Below are positions 43,776 to 52,954 of a stretch of DNA of 61,480 nt, piece by piece. The stretch covers positions 1-61,480 of the forward strand of contig NZ_JBHRSA010000044.1 in assembly GCF_042643145.1 (NCBI RefSeq), written 5' to 3'. This DNA is from Virgibacillus_O xinjiangensis. Lineage in GTDB: Bacteria; Bacillota; Bacilli; Bacillales; Amphibacillaceae. Below the pieces are notes generated by a model, which saw only the letters and a list, made by a program, of their open reading frames with translations, did no database searches and was not told the DNA's origin. The first letter of the stretch is position 1; every line of letters begins with the position of its first letter. Position numbers and translations under genes: made by a program.

Positions 43776-44468
43776 TTAGCGGTAGTTGGATACATCGACC
43801 TTGATTCCAGGACCCATAGTAGAAGCGATAGAAACATTCTTCATGTATGTGCCTTTAGCGCTTTGCGGCTTCACTTTTACCAGTTGCTCCGCAAGAGCAG
43901 CAAAGTTGTCCACCAGTTTATCATCTTCGAATGAAAGTTTGCCGATAGGTACATGTACGTTGGCGGACTTGTCCACACGGTACTCAACCTGTCCGGCTTT
44001 AACGTCCTTAACAGCTTTTTCCACGTCGAAAGTCACTGTTCCGGTTTTAGGATTAGGCATCAGGCCTTTCGGTCCCAACACACGTCCCAGCTTACCAACT
44101 TCAGCCATCATGTCAGGAGTGGCAACAATCACATCAAATTCAAACCATCCTTGGTTGATTTTATTGATGTATTCCTCTTCTCCTACATAATCTGCTCCAG
44201 CTGCTTCAGCTTCTTTGGCTTTATCGCCTTTGGCGAATACCAATACACGCTGTGTTTTACCAGTTCCGTGCGGAAGCACCATTGCTCCACGCAATTGCTG
44301 GTCAGCTTTCTTAGGATCCACACCTAAACGGAATGCAGCTTCGACAGTTTCATCAAAATTAGCTTTGGAAGCTTCTTTTGCCAAAGCGACTGCTTCTTTT
44401 ATATCATATGCTTTTGAACGATCAACAAGCTTTAGAGCTTCTTGATGTTTTTTGCCTGTTTTTGCCAT
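43776..44468 (-). CDS. rplA: 50S ribosomal protein L1
   Basis: 230 residues; MVLPHGTGKTQRVLVFAKG and GPKGLMPNPKTGTVT are typical. L1 forms the mobile E-site stalk and is often an autogenous repressor of rplKA. AGGAGG precedes the ATG. Confidence 0.98.
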   Translation of the reverse strand: MAKTGKKHQEALKLVDRSKAYDIKEAVALAKEASKANFDETVEAAFRLGVDPKKADQQLRGAMVLPHGTGKTQRVLVFAKGDKAKEAEAAGADYVGEEEYINKINQGWFEFDVIVATPDMMAEVGKLGRVLGPKGLMPNPKTGTVTFDVEKAVKDVKAGQVEYRVDKSANVHVPIGKLSFEDDKLVDNFAALAEQLVKVKPQSAKGTYMKNVSIASTMGPGIKVDVSNYR

Positions 44469-44590
44469 ATTATTCCTCCTCTATTGTGGTTATAACGGTA
44501 AGACCTCCCACTTATAAAAGCAAAACACTTTTATAAAGCTTAGAATGACAGACATTCCAAGGAGTTCCCCGAAATGCTGTCAATCTTACG

Positions 44591-44626
44591 AAAAAGGTTG
44601 CGGGTAATGGCATGTCACTCGCAACC
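44591..44626 (-). terminator. attenuator-like hairpin between rplK and rplA
   Basis: GGTTGC and GCAACC bracket a loop of about 19 nt and are followed on the minus strand by TTTTT. It lies 20 nt past the rplK stop and may lower rplA transcription. Confidence 0.6.
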
Positions 44627-44646
44627 TGCACCGTATTAATCAATCA

Positions 44647-45072
44647 TTAATCTTCGATGGTGATACCCATGCTGCGGGCTGTACCTTCAACCATGCGCAT
44701 AGCTGCATCTACATCAGCGGCGTTAAGGTCTTGCATTTTAGTTTCAGCGATTTCCTTAACTTGATCGCGTTGAACACTAGCAACTTTATTACGGTTAGGC
44801 TCCCCTGAAGCAGTTTCAATGCCTGCCGCTTTCTTCAACAGAACAGCAGCCGGTGGAGTTTTAGTAATAAATGTAAATGAACGGTCTTCAAACACCGTAA
44901 TTTCAACAGGAATAATCATACCCGCCTGGTCTTGCGTGCGTGCGTTGAATTCCTTACAGAATCCCATGATGTTAACACCCGCTTGACCCAATGCCGGTCC
45001 TACTGGCGGTGCCGGGTTTGCTTTTCCAGCTGGAATTTGCAGTTTTACTAGCTTGATTACTTTTTTAGCCAC
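44647..45072 (-). CDS. rplK: 50S ribosomal protein L11
   Basis: 141 residues from a GTG codon with AAGGAGG nine nucleotides upstream. The frame continues upstream, but that part is the leader. Family blocks KLQIPAGKANPAPPVGPALGQ (cited in two parts) are complete. L11 forms the GTPase-associated centre and is needed for RelA activation. Confidence 0.98.
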   Translation of the reverse strand: MAKKVIKLVKLQIPAGKANPAPPVGPALGQAGVNIMGFCKEFNARTQDQAGMIIPVEITVFEDRSFTFITKTPPAAVLLKKAAGIETASGEPNRNKVASVQRDQVKEIAETKMQDLNAADVDAAMRMVEGTARSMGITIED

Positions 45073-45203
45073 GAGACACACCTCCTTAAAGTCCGTGATG
45101 TGGTAATAGGGTCCTGTCTGGTACCCTCCCACTCCTATTTGCCATATTCAATGCCAAGCATGAATAACAAAAGAATTTTAGCATGTTTCAGGAAATATTG
45201 CAA
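45073..45203 (-). promoter_or_regulatory. rplK promoter and leader
   Basis: On the minus strand TTGCAA (45198-45203), 17 nt, TAAAAT (45175-45180). The leader contains TGGGAGGGTACC and CACATCACGGACTTTAAGG, similar to the B. subtilis rplK leader as I remember it. Confidence 0.75.
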
Positions 45204-45235
45204 GTCCCCCGCTGAATTTTCTTGCTTACTTATAA

Positions 45236-45772
45236 TCAGCCGAGCTTTTCAATTTGATTGAAGTCTAACTCCACTGGGGTTTCTCTCCCGAACATATTTA
45301 CATGTACTTTGATTTTCTGCTTATCCAGATCGATATGTTCGATGGTACCTGTAAAGTCTGTAAACGGCCCATCTGTGACACGGACATGCTCTTTCAAGTC
45401 AAAGTCCAGCTGCACCGGCGCTTCATCAACTCCCATACGTTTCAGAACGGCTTCTGCTTCCCCGGGGAGTAGTGGAGTCGGCTTTGCCCCGCCTCCACTG
45501 GAGCCGATGAATCCAGTGACACCTGGCGTGTTTCTCACGACATACCAGGAATCGTCTGTCATAATCATTTCTGTCAGCACATAGCCAGGGAAAGACTTCT
45601 TCTTAACGACCTTCCGCTTCCCGTCTTTTATTTCCGTTTCTTCATCTTCCGGGACGATCACACGAAAGATTTTATCTTCCATGCCCATTGTCTCCACTCG
45701 TTTTTCCAAGTTCATTTTCACTTTGTTTTCATACCCGGAATACGTATGAATAACATACCAGTTTTTCTCCAT
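45236..45772 (-). CDS. nusG: transcription elongation/termination factor NusG
   Basis: 178 residues: NGN domain (MEKNWYVIHTYSGYENKVK, GYVLTEM) and C-terminal KOW motif (VTDGPFTDFTGTIEHID). In Bacillus NusG promotes pausing and assists Rho. It is preceded by a terminator-like hairpin after secE. Confidence 0.98.
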   Translation of the reverse strand: MEKNWYVIHTYSGYENKVKMNLEKRVETMGMEDKIFRVIVPEDEETEIKDGKRKVVKKKSFPGYVLTEMIMTDDSWYVVRNTPGVTGFIGSSGGGAKPTPLLPGEAEAVLKRMGVDEAPVQLDFDLKEHVRVTDGPFTDFTGTIEHIDLDKQKIKVHVNMFGRETPVELDFNQIEKLG

Positions 45773-45884
45773 TTAATCAGGGCGGCTTTCGCCCTTCCCT
45801 CCCTTAACTTTTTTGGCGGACATCTATTCTCAAGCAAAGGCGATTCTGTACCGCACCTTGCTAATTGCTAATTTGAGGCAATTT

Positions 45885-45911
45885 AAAAAACCCGTCCAGC
45901 CGGGTTTTTTT
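45885..45911 (-). terminator. terminator between secE and nusG
   Basis: AAACCCG and CGGGTTTTTT stem with a 6-nt loop and T run on the minus strand, in the 180-nt gap. It also has an A run on the other side. It would uncouple nusG from secE or act as an attenuator. Confidence 0.75.
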
Positions 45912-45952
45912 AAAGGAATATTTATTTTCATTATAGCATAATTTTCTAGTAT

Positions 45953-46126
45953 TTATTCAAAGAAGGCGTTCAAAGCCTGAGAAATTCCAAAATCGACAAT
46001 TGCAAAGAAAACCGCTACAAATGCCACCGTGGATATAACCGTAATCGTGTATGCAGTCAATTCTTTTCCTTTCGGCCAACTTACCTTCTTCATCTCTCTG
46101 GAGACATTCTTCAAAAACGAGAACAT
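45953..46126 (-). CDS. secE: preprotein translocase subunit SecE
   Basis: 57 residues from MFSFLKNVSREMKKVSWPKG, with AGGGGG upstream. The conserved amphipathic helix and single membrane segment (TVISTVAFVAVFFAIVDF) are typical of short Gram-positive SecE. A longer reading frame overlapping rpmG is not family-like. Confidence 0.96.
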   Translation of the reverse strand: MFSFLKNVSREMKKVSWPKGKELTAYTITVISTVAFVAVFFAIVDFGISQALNAFFE

Positions 46127-46161
46127 GTCTGTACCCCCTAAACTCTGCCTTAACCGGGCGT

Positions 46162-46311
46162 TCACTTCGTCTCTTGGTGCATCGTATGCTTACCACATAT
46201 TTTACAGTATTTTTTTACTTCTAGCCGTGTGCCCTGCGCAGATACATTTTTATTTGTCGAATAATTTCTGTTAGAACAATTTGCACACGCTAGAACTATT
46301 TTCTTACTCAT
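46162..46311 (-). CDS. rpmG: 50S ribosomal protein L33
   Basis: A 49-residue protein read directly from the sequence: MSKKIVLACANCSNRNYST to KHTMHQETK. The two CxxC pairs (CANC, CKIC) make it the zinc-binding C+ form. GGTGG lies upstream of the ATG. Position between sigH and secE is conserved. Confidence 0.95.
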   Translation of the reverse strand: MSKKIVLACANCSNRNYSTNKNVSAQGTRLEVKKYCKICGKHTMHQETK

Positions 46312-46399
46312 TATACCACCCCGTTTCAGGGCCTTTTTTACACACTTTCTAATGTAGCATGGGGCAGCACCTCTGTCAATCAGCCCATGATAGCAGCAG

Positions 46400-47050
46400 T
46401 CAGTATTTGACTTTTTCCGTTTCTATCAGTTGCTCCAATTTTCGCTTCACCCGTTGCAAGGCATTATCGATGGATTTGACATGTCTGTCGAGAACCACCG
46501 AAATCTCCTGATAGGTTTGGCCATCTAAATAGAGATGAAGCACTTGCTTTTCCAGACCACTTAACAGTTCGGATAACCTGCTTTCCATATCTCCATACTT
46601 TTCTCTGTTTATCAGCAGTTCCTGCGGGTCTATTGTTTTAGAACCGGCAATCACATCGAGCAATGTTCTGTCGGTTTCCTCATCGTACATAGGCTTGTCC
46701 AGCGAAACATAGGAGTTAAGGGGAATATGCTTCTGCCTTGTAGCTGTTTTGATCGCAGTGATAATCTGCCTTGTCACACACAACTCAGCAAAGGCCTTGA
46801 ATGATGACTGCTTCTCTTTATCATAATCCCGGATAGCCTTATAGAGGCCAATCATCCCCTCTTGAATGATATCCTCTTTATCTGCTCCTACAAGGAAATA
46901 GGTACGCGCTTTGGCCCATACAAAATTTTTGTATTTATTTATGAGAAAATCCAATGCATTGCTATCCTCTTGATGAATTAAACGAAGGATTTCATCATCA
47001 TCAAGCATACTCAAGTTATAATCATCTGCCGCTAACTGCTTGACACTCAC
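46400..47050 (-). CDS. sigH: RNA polymerase sigma-H factor
   Basis: 216 residues from a GTG with AGGGGGG 8 nt upstream; other in-frame GTG codons lie just before it. Regions are intact: region 2 (DFLINKYKNFVWAKARTYF, ADKEDIIQEGMIGLYKAI) and region 4 (YQEISVVLDRHVKSIDNAL). Sigma-H controls early stationary-phase and sporulation genes. A sigma-A promoter precedes it. Confidence 0.96.
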   Translation of the reverse strand: MSVKQLAADDYNLSMLDDDEILRLIHQEDSNALDFLINKYKNFVWAKARTYFLVGADKEDIIQEGMIGLYKAIRDYDKEKQSSFKAFAELCVTRQIITAIKTATRQKHIPLNSYVSLDKPMYDEETDRTLLDVIAGSKTIDPQELLINREKYGDMESRLSELLSGLEKQVLHLYLDGQTYQEISVVLDRHVKSIDNALQRVKRKLEQLIETEKVKY

Positions 47051-47090
47051 CACATAGCCCCCCCTGGACACGTACAGTCAATTTAGAATT

Positions 47091-47120
47091 ATTATACAGT
47101 AAGCGTTTTACTAGAGTCAA
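47091..47120 (-). promoter_or_regulatory. promoter of sigH
   Basis: On the minus strand TTGACT (47115-47120), 18 nt, TATAAT (47091-47096). The sigH gene of B. subtilis is transcribed by sigma-A under AbrB repression; no AbrB site can be assigned by eye. Confidence 0.82.
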
Positions 47121-47164
47121 TGCCAAAAAGGGGATAATATGCGGCATAACAGTACTTGCATCGC

Positions 47165-47674
47165 CTATGCATCCCCTCTTCTCCACTTTTCAAATTTTTT
47201 CAACACTTCGTCACTCAAAGCTATTTTTGTCTGTGGCCTTGTTTTTTGATGTGTTTTGATGTTCTCCTCTATTTCCCTCTCAATATTACCTAATTCGATC
47301 AGTAATTCCCTGGCAGATTTACGGAGGGCTCCCCGGCTGAAAATGGTGCGCTGTTCTGTATAATCATTAGTTACTACATACACTTGGTTCTGTACGTTCT
47401 TGAGATCCTTTACGAGCTTTTCAATACATTCATCAGCCGTTTCCTTTTCTTTGGTGAATATAACCTCTACTTTATATGCCTCCAATTTGGAAGCCGTACC
47501 TCTCACATAATAAGCGTCAAATACAATAATGACCCTCATTCCAGTATAAGCCTGATATTCAGCCATTAAATCAATCAGCCGGTCGCGCGCTTGGGACATA
47601 TCCTTTTCTTTAAGCCTCTGCAATTCCCCCCATGCACCTATGACGTTATAACCGTCAACCACCAGTATATTCAT
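47165..47674 (-). CDS. rae1: Rae1 ribosome-dependent endoribonuclease (YacP, NYN domain)
   Basis: 169 residues with a PIN-like NYN fold: VVDGYNVIGAW, VIIVFDAYYV and VTNDYTEQ carry the conserved acidic residues. In B. subtilis Rae1 cleaves certain mRNAs within the ribosomal A site. Its ATG overlaps the rlmB stop by one base. Confidence 0.93.
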   Translation of the reverse strand: MNILVVDGYNVIGAWGELQRLKEKDMSQARDRLIDLMAEYQAYTGMRVIIVFDAYYVRGTASKLEAYKVEVIFTKEKETADECIEKLVKDLKNVQNQVYVVTNDYTEQRTIFSRGALRKSARELLIELGNIEREIEENIKTHQKTRPQTKIALSDEVLKKFEKWRRGDA

Positions 47675-48426
47675 TACTCTTCACCAAGCGGCAACCTTTT
47701 ACGGTACACCTCATATAGTAGCAGGCTGCAAGCAACAGAAGCATTAAGAGATGAAACCTTCCCTCTCATTGGAAGGCTGACCGTCCAGTCGCATTTCTTC
47801 TGCACTAGTCTGCTCATGCCCTTTCCTTCATTCCCAATGACGAGTGCAAGGGGGAGAGTTCCTTCTAACCGCCGATAATCCTCCGTAGCATTTGCTTCTG
47901 TACCGACTACCCAAACATTTCGCTCTTTCAATTCATCTATCGTATTTGCGATATTAGTAACACGGGCTACAGGTATATGCTCCATAGCTCCTGCTGCTGT
48001 CTTTGCCACCGTAGCAGTCAAACCCACGGACCTCCGCTTTGGAATGATGACACCATGCACTCCTGCTGCGTCTGCTGTACGAAGAATCGACCCTAGATTA
48101 TGAGGGTCTTCCAGCTCGTCCAGGATAATAAAAAAGGGATCTTCCTTTTTTTCTTCCGCCCGCTTGAATAGGTCTTCCAGGGAAGCATACTGGTAGGATG
48201 CCACATATGCTATAACACCTTGATGATTTCCAGATGCTGCCTGATCCAGCTTATTTTTGGGTACTTTCTGTACGATAGTTCCCGCTTCTTTGCTTTCGTG
48301 GATGATTTTGCCCTGTACTTTAGGGTTCAGCTGTTCGGAAACCAGGACTTTGTTAACGGACCTACCTGATTTCAATGCTTCCAGCACAGGGTTTTTACCG
48401 ATGATCATCTCCTGCTGTTGTTCCAT
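47674..48426 (-). CDS. rlmB: 23S rRNA (guanosine-2'-O-)-methyltransferase RlmB
   Basis: 250 residues. N-terminal L30e-like substrate-binding domain (IIGKNPVLEALKSGRSV) and C-terminal SPOUT domain with VIGNEGKGMS and LPMRGKVSSLNASVA knot motifs. It methylates a P-loop-region guanosine of 23S rRNA. The start lies 32 nt inside mrnC with AAAGGAG upstream. Confidence 0.95.
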   Translation of the reverse strand: MEQQQEMIIGKNPVLEALKSGRSVNKVLVSEQLNPKVQGKIIHESKEAGTIVQKVPKNKLDQAASGNHQGVIAYVASYQYASLEDLFKRAEEKKEDPFFIILDELEDPHNLGSILRTADAAGVHGVIIPKRRSVGLTATVAKTAAGAMEHIPVARVTNIANTIDELKERNVWVVGTEANATEDYRRLEGTLPLALVIGNEGKGMSRLVQKKCDWTVSLPMRGKVSSLNASVACSLLLYEVYRKRLPLGEE

Positions 48427-48823
48427 CCCGATTGCTCCTTTCAGTTATATTCACTGCTTGGGCCAGCAGTTGCTCCAAACGATCATGGTTACCGGAAAGA
48501 TAATGATAACCAATTAGTGCTTCGAAGGCAGTACTGTAGCGATAAGTCTGTACACTTGTATTTTTTGGGGTTGAACCGGATTTGGCATTCCTGCCACGCG
48601 CTACGATACGCTCCTCCTCTTCTTGGAGGGCATCGGTGTCCAACCAATACAGAACTACGGCTGCCTGGGCTTTCCCCGATACAAAACCAACTGCTTTTTG
48701 ATGCAATTGGTTAGGTTTTACCTGGCCGGATTTCAATAAATATTCGCGTACATACATTTCAAACACAGCATCCCCCATATAGGCGAGGGCCAAACTTTTC
48801 ATCTGCTTCACATCTTGATCCAT
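48395..48823 (-). CDS. mrnC: mini-ribonuclease III (MrnC)
   Basis: 142 residues: an RNase III catalytic domain without a dsRNA-binding domain. YMGDAVFEMYVREYLL and FEALIGYHYLSG carry the acidic catalytic residues. It matures 23S rRNA ends. It follows cysS by 2 nt, the normal order. Confidence 0.95.
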   Translation of the reverse strand: MDQDVKQMKSLALAYMGDAVFEMYVREYLLKSGQVKPNQLHQKAVGFVSGKAQAAVVLYWLDTDALQEEEERIVARGRNAKSGSTPKNTSVQTYRYSTAFEALIGYHYLSGNHDRLEQLLAQAVNITERSNRDGTTAGDDHR

Positions 48824-48825
48824 GG

Positions 48826-50226
48826 TTATCCTCTCTTCCAGCGCACTCCTTGAGGGGTGTCCTCCAGAATGATGTTTCTCTCTTTCAGCAGATCCCTTAT
48901 TTCATCTGCCCGAGCAAAGTTGCGTTTTTTCCTAGCCTCTGAGCGCTCTTCAATTAATGCCTCTACCTCTTCATCAAGCAGGTCCTCTTCCTGTTCCAAG
49001 GTAATCCCTAAAACTTGTGAAAACGACTCAGCCGCTTCCATGAATGCCTCAATCACTGGAACCGATGTCTGATTGGATTCAAGGTATACGTTTGCCTCCT
49101 TAGTAAGGTCGAACAGTACAGAAATCGCGTTGGCTGTGTTAAAGTCATCATTCATTTCAGCCTCGAATTGCTGCTTCAGCCCTGCAACCTTATCCAGCCA
49201 CTTCTGCTCGTCGTCAGTTAGATTCATACTAGACTGCTTACGATGCTCTAAATTAAGATAAGCGGTTCTGATTCGATCAAGACTATTTTCTGAACTCTCC
49301 AGCAGTTCCTCTGTAAAGTTGATCGGGTTTCGGTAATGGACACTCAGCATAAAGAAGCGGACTACTTGAGGGTCATGTTTCGAGATCAAGTCTCTCGTAA
49401 GCACAAAGTTGCCAAGCGACTTCGACATCTTTTCATTATCTATATTAATATACCCATTGTGCATCCAATATTTCGCGAAGGATTTTCCGTTCCCTGCTTC
49501 AGATTGGGCTATCTCATTTTCATGGTGCGGGAAAGCCAAATCTTGCCCCCCGGCATGAATGTCAATTGTCTCTCCAAGGTATTTCTTCGCCATGGCAGAG
49601 CATTCGATATGCCAGCCAGGACGTCCTTGCCCCCATGGTGATGCCCAAGCGATTTCGCCATCTTTTGCCTTTTTCCACAAAGCAAAGTCCAATGGATCTT
49701 CTTTCTTCTCCCCGACCTTTATCCTGGCACCGGAACGCAGTTCGTCAATTGACTGGTGAGATAGCTTTCCGTATTCTTTAAACGCACGGGGCTTAAAATA
49801 GACATCTCCATCTGCTTCATAAGCAAAACCTTTGTCAATCAGGCCTGCAATGAAAGCAATAATTTCATCCATTGTCTCCATTACTCTTGGGTTATAAGTG
49901 GCCTTCTTGACTCCTAATGCTCCGACATCTTCCAGATAGGCATCAATATAGCGGTCGGCAACAGTCTGGACTCCTTCGCCGAGCTCATTTGCCCTTTTAA
50001 TGATTTTGTCATCCACATCCGTGAAGTTCAGGACATAATCCACTTCATAACCTTTATATTCCAAGTATCTCCTTACCGTATCGAATACAATAGCCGGGCG
50101 GGCATTCCCAATATGAATATAATTGTACACGGTAGGACCACATACATACATCCGCACTCTGCCCTCTTCGATCGGTTGAAACTCCTCTTTCTGACGCGTT
50201 AATGTATTATATACTTTAATCGACAT
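48826..50226 (-). CDS. cysS: cysteinyl-tRNA synthetase
   Basis: 466 residues. Class I signatures HIGNARP and KMSKSLGN are present, with the zinc/cysteine site (YVCGPTVYN, WHIECSAMA, HHENEIAQSE). It overlaps the end of cysE by 11 nt, and both are behind a cysteine T-box. Confidence 0.98.
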   Translation of the reverse strand: MSIKVYNTLTRQKEEFQPIEEGRVRMYVCGPTVYNYIHIGNARPAIVFDTVRRYLEYKGYEVDYVLNFTDVDDKIIKRANELGEGVQTVADRYIDAYLEDVGALGVKKATYNPRVMETMDEIIAFIAGLIDKGFAYEADGDVYFKPRAFKEYGKLSHQSIDELRSGARIKVGEKKEDPLDFALWKKAKDGEIAWASPWGQGRPGWHIECSAMAKKYLGETIDIHAGGQDLAFPHHENEIAQSEAGNGKSFAKYWMHNGYINIDNEKMSKSLGNFVLTRDLISKHDPQVVRFFMLSVHYRNPINFTEELLESSENSLDRIRTAYLNLEHRKQSSMNLTDDEQKWLDKVAGLKQQFEAEMNDDFNTANAISVLFDLTKEANVYLESNQTSVPVIEAFMEAAESFSQVLGITLEQEEDLLDEEVEALIEERSEARKKRNFARADEIRDLLKERNIILEDTPQGVRWKRG

Positions 50227-50875
50227 ACTGTTTACCCTCTTTCATTCTGGCAATTTCCGCTCTCAATTCGTCTATTTCCCTTTGTAAATGAGCACATCTG
50301 TCTGCAACTGGATCAGGAATTTTGTGGTGGTCGAGATCTCTTCGCACCTTTTCACCATTCTGTTTGACCACCCGGCCTGGAATGCCTACTACCGTTGCAT
50401 GGTCCGGGACGTCCTTCAGCACCACGGAACCACCGCCTACTTTTGCATTCTCTCCGATGGTGATTGAACCTAGCACCTTGGCGCCAGTTGCAATAAGGGC
50501 ATAATCTTTTACTGTCGGATGACGCTTGCCTTTTTCTTTTCCCGTGCCACCCAAGGTAACACCTTGAAACACAGTAACATTATCGCCAATCTCGCATGTC
50601 TCCCCTATAACGACTCCCATCCCATGATCAATAAAAAACCGCCGGCCGATTTTTGCTCCTGGATGTATCTCTATCCCTGTGATGAAACGGCTGATTTGTG
50701 AAATGAGACGGGCGAGGAAAAACATCTTTCTTTTGTAGAAAGCATGGGCAATGCGGTGTCCCCATACAGCATGAAGTCCCGAGTAGGTAAGCATTACTTC
50801 AATATAGGACCTTGCAGCAGGATCCTGTTCAAAGACTACATCCATATCTTCTCTCATCCGTTTGAAAAAACCCAT
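50216..50875 (-). CDS. cysE: serine O-acetyltransferase
   Basis: 219 residues: a short N-terminal helical domain and a left-handed beta-helix with hexapeptide repeats (GAKIGRRFFIDHGMGVVIGE, KVGGGSVVLKDVPDHATVVG cited in part). It makes O-acetylserine for cysteine synthesis. First gene after the T-box. Confidence 0.97.
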   Translation of the reverse strand: MGFFKRMREDMDVVFEQDPAARSYIEVMLTYSGLHAVWGHRIAHAFYKRKMFFLARLISQISRFITGIEIHPGAKIGRRFFIDHGMGVVIGETCEIGDNVTVFQGVTLGGTGKEKGKRHPTVKDYALIATGAKVLGSITIGENAKVGGGSVVLKDVPDHATVVGIPGRVVKQNGEKVRRDLDHHKIPDPVADRCAHLQREIDELRAEIARMKEGKQYVD

Positions 50876-51049
50876 CGTTTCTCCTCCTTATTCCCTTTTG
50901 CCAGTAACTTTGCCGCTTGTACCTTTCCCGCTTTCATGTAAAGCGGCAGGTGGGCAGTCTGACTGTATATTTTACCTTTAGAACCTTGCCATTCCCAAAC
51001 TCATGGTGGATTCATTCATGGACTATCTTGAGCTCTCGAGCTTAATGGA

Positions 51050-51306
51050 ACGAATAAAAAGCGCCTCTGTGTAGATTAATGACTACACAGAGACGCTTTG
51101 GCGCGGTTCCACTCTGCTTGAAGAAGAGGTCACTCTCCTCCCGGCTCAATGCTCTCATAACGGGAGAGTTCCGCCGCCATGTACTAGGCTTTCCATGCCG
51201 GACTCCAAGGGGCACTTCGAAAACAATGCTTAAAACCACTCGCAGCAAATGTGGTTCTCTCTGAGTAAGTCGGTTGTTTCCTACTTTTCCTTGTCAACGT
51301 TCCACT
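51050..51306 (-). promoter_or_regulatory. T-box riboswitch (cysteine type) upstream of cysE-cysS
   Basis: On the minus strand the invariant T-box AGAGTGGAACCGCG lies at 51102-51115. Upstream are a stem I with AGAGAG and GCTGCGAG loop elements and a candidate specifier codon TGC (51212-51214, cysteine) in GAAGTGCCCC. The antiterminator overlaps a strong terminator. Uncharged tRNA-Cys would open expression of cysES. Confidence 0.93.
51055..51099 (-). terminator. T-box terminator
   Basis: A long stem (AAAGCGTCTCTGTGTAG and CTACACAGAGGCGCTTT) followed by T residues on the minus strand, about 180 nt before cysE. It competes with the T-box antiterminator. Confidence 0.93.
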
Positions 51307-51349
51307 ATTTATAATTACTATATTACATTTCGGGCGTATTGTGAACCCT

Positions 51350-52819
51350 TTAAGCTCCCAGCTGCTTCAGTACCTTATCGAGACGGCGTACAATGGCTTC
51401 CCTGCCCATCAATTCAATGGCGGTTGGAAGCTCAGGCCCATGTGTCTGACCGGTCGTGGCAACACGGATAGGCATGAAAAGCTTTTTCCCCCGATGTCCT
51501 GTCTCTTTTTGGGTCGCCTTGATTTGCGCCTTGATGGAATCTTTTTCGAATTCGTCCAAGTGGATTAGTTTATCGGCAAACACCTGTAATACTTCAGGTA
51601 CTTGCTCTTGTTGCAATACATCCATTGCTCCTTCGTCAAAAGATAACTCCTCCTGGAAGAACAGCTCTGTCAGTTCTACAATTTCCGCTCCATATCTAAG
51701 CTGTTCACGATACAGTGAGATAACCTTTTCAGCCCAATCACGTGTTTTTTCATCCATATCAGCAGATACCCTACCCGCCTCAACCAAATGAGGCATAGCC
51801 AAATCAATCACACGATCAAGGTCTGCTGCTTTGATATATTCATTGTTCATCCACTTTAATTTATGTCGATCAAAAATAGCCGCTGAAGTGGAGAGCCTGT
51901 CCGGGTCAAAGATATCAATCAATGTTTCTTTATCAAATATCTCTTCCTCCCCAACAGGAGACCAGCCTAGCAAAGTGATGAAATTGAAGAGAGCTTCTGG
52001 CAGATAGCCAAGTCTATCGTACTGTTCGATAAACTGAAGGATATGTTCATCACGTTTGCTCAGCTTCTTCCTTTCTTCATTGAGGATGAGGGTCATATGT
52101 CCGAATTGTGGAGCTTCCCACCCAAAGGCCTCATAGACCATCATCTGTTTTGGTGTATTGGAGATATGCTCTTCTCCTCGCAATACATGAGAGATCTTCA
52201 TTAAGTGATCATCTATTGCTACCGCAAAGTTATAGGTAGGAATTCCATTTTTCTTCACAATTACCCAGTCGCCGAAATCACTGGATTCAAAAGTGATATT
52301 GCCACGGACAAGGTCATGGAAAGTATAACTGTGGTTTTCCGGCACACGCAACCTTATACTTGGCTGACGCCCTTCCTGTTCAAAACGGGTGATTTCTTCC
52401 TCTGACAGGTCACGGTGGGCTCCAGAGTACTTAGGAACTTCGCCCTTTTGACGCTGCTCCTCCCGCTCTGCCTCAAGCTCTTCTTCCGTCATATAACACT
52501 TGTAAGCCAGTCCCCTGTCCAAGAGCTCATCTACATATTTATTATAGATTTCAAGGCGCTCTGTCTGACGGTATGGTCCGTAGTCTCCGCCGATATCGGC
52601 TCCTTCGTCCCAATCGACCCCAAGCCAGTTCAGGTATTTCAGCTGGCTTTGTTCTCCACCTTCCACATTTCGTTTGTCATCGGTATCCTCAATGCGGATG
52701 ATGAACTTCCCATCGAAGTGTTTAGCGTATAAGTAATTGAATAATGCCGTACGTGCGTTTCCGATATGCAGATTACCGGTAGGGCTCGGTGCATAGCGAA
52801 CACGAACTTCCTTTGTCAT
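51350..52819 (-). CDS. gltX: glutamyl-tRNA synthetase
   Basis: 489 residues; class I signatures SPTGNLHIGNART and KLSKRDEH intact. In Bacillus it charges both tRNA-Glu and tRNA-Gln. It lies directly after yacL; ispD and ispF, which usually stand between, are absent. Confidence 0.98.
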   Translation of the reverse strand: MTKEVRVRYAPSPTGNLHIGNARTALFNYLYAKHFDGKFIIRIEDTDDKRNVEGGEQSQLKYLNWLGVDWDEGADIGGDYGPYRQTERLEIYNKYVDELLDRGLAYKCYMTEEELEAEREEQRQKGEVPKYSGAHRDLSEEEITRFEQEGRQPSIRLRVPENHSYTFHDLVRGNITFESSDFGDWVIVKKNGIPTYNFAVAIDDHLMKISHVLRGEEHISNTPKQMMVYEAFGWEAPQFGHMTLILNEERKKLSKRDEHILQFIEQYDRLGYLPEALFNFITLLGWSPVGEEEIFDKETLIDIFDPDRLSTSAAIFDRHKLKWMNNEYIKAADLDRVIDLAMPHLVEAGRVSADMDEKTRDWAEKVISLYREQLRYGAEIVELTELFFQEELSFDEGAMDVLQQEQVPEVLQVFADKLIHLDEFEKDSIKAQIKATQKETGHRGKKLFMPIRVATTGQTHGPELPTAIELMGREAIVRRLDKVLKQLGA

Positions 52820-52888
52820 GATGTGACCCCTTTCTTTTATAAAAACAGTTGAATAGAAATGGTAAATGTTTTTATATAAATGCTAAGA

Positions 52889-52918
52889 AAAGTGATAACA
52901 ATCCTATGTTATCACTTT
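52889..52918 (-). terminator. terminator of yacL
   Basis: AAGTGATAAC and GTTATCACTT pair around an 8-nt loop with T residues on both sides, 37 nt past the yacL stop. Confidence 0.85.
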
Positions 52919-52954
52919 TATAAATTACTATATCCTCTATAAGTTATACCTCTT

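Noticed and set aside
51232..51262. TGC in the stem I apical loop of the T-box as specifier codon
   Set aside because: It lies in the conserved terminal loop (GCTGCGAG), not in the specifier loop. The TGC at 51212-51214 is the better candidate.
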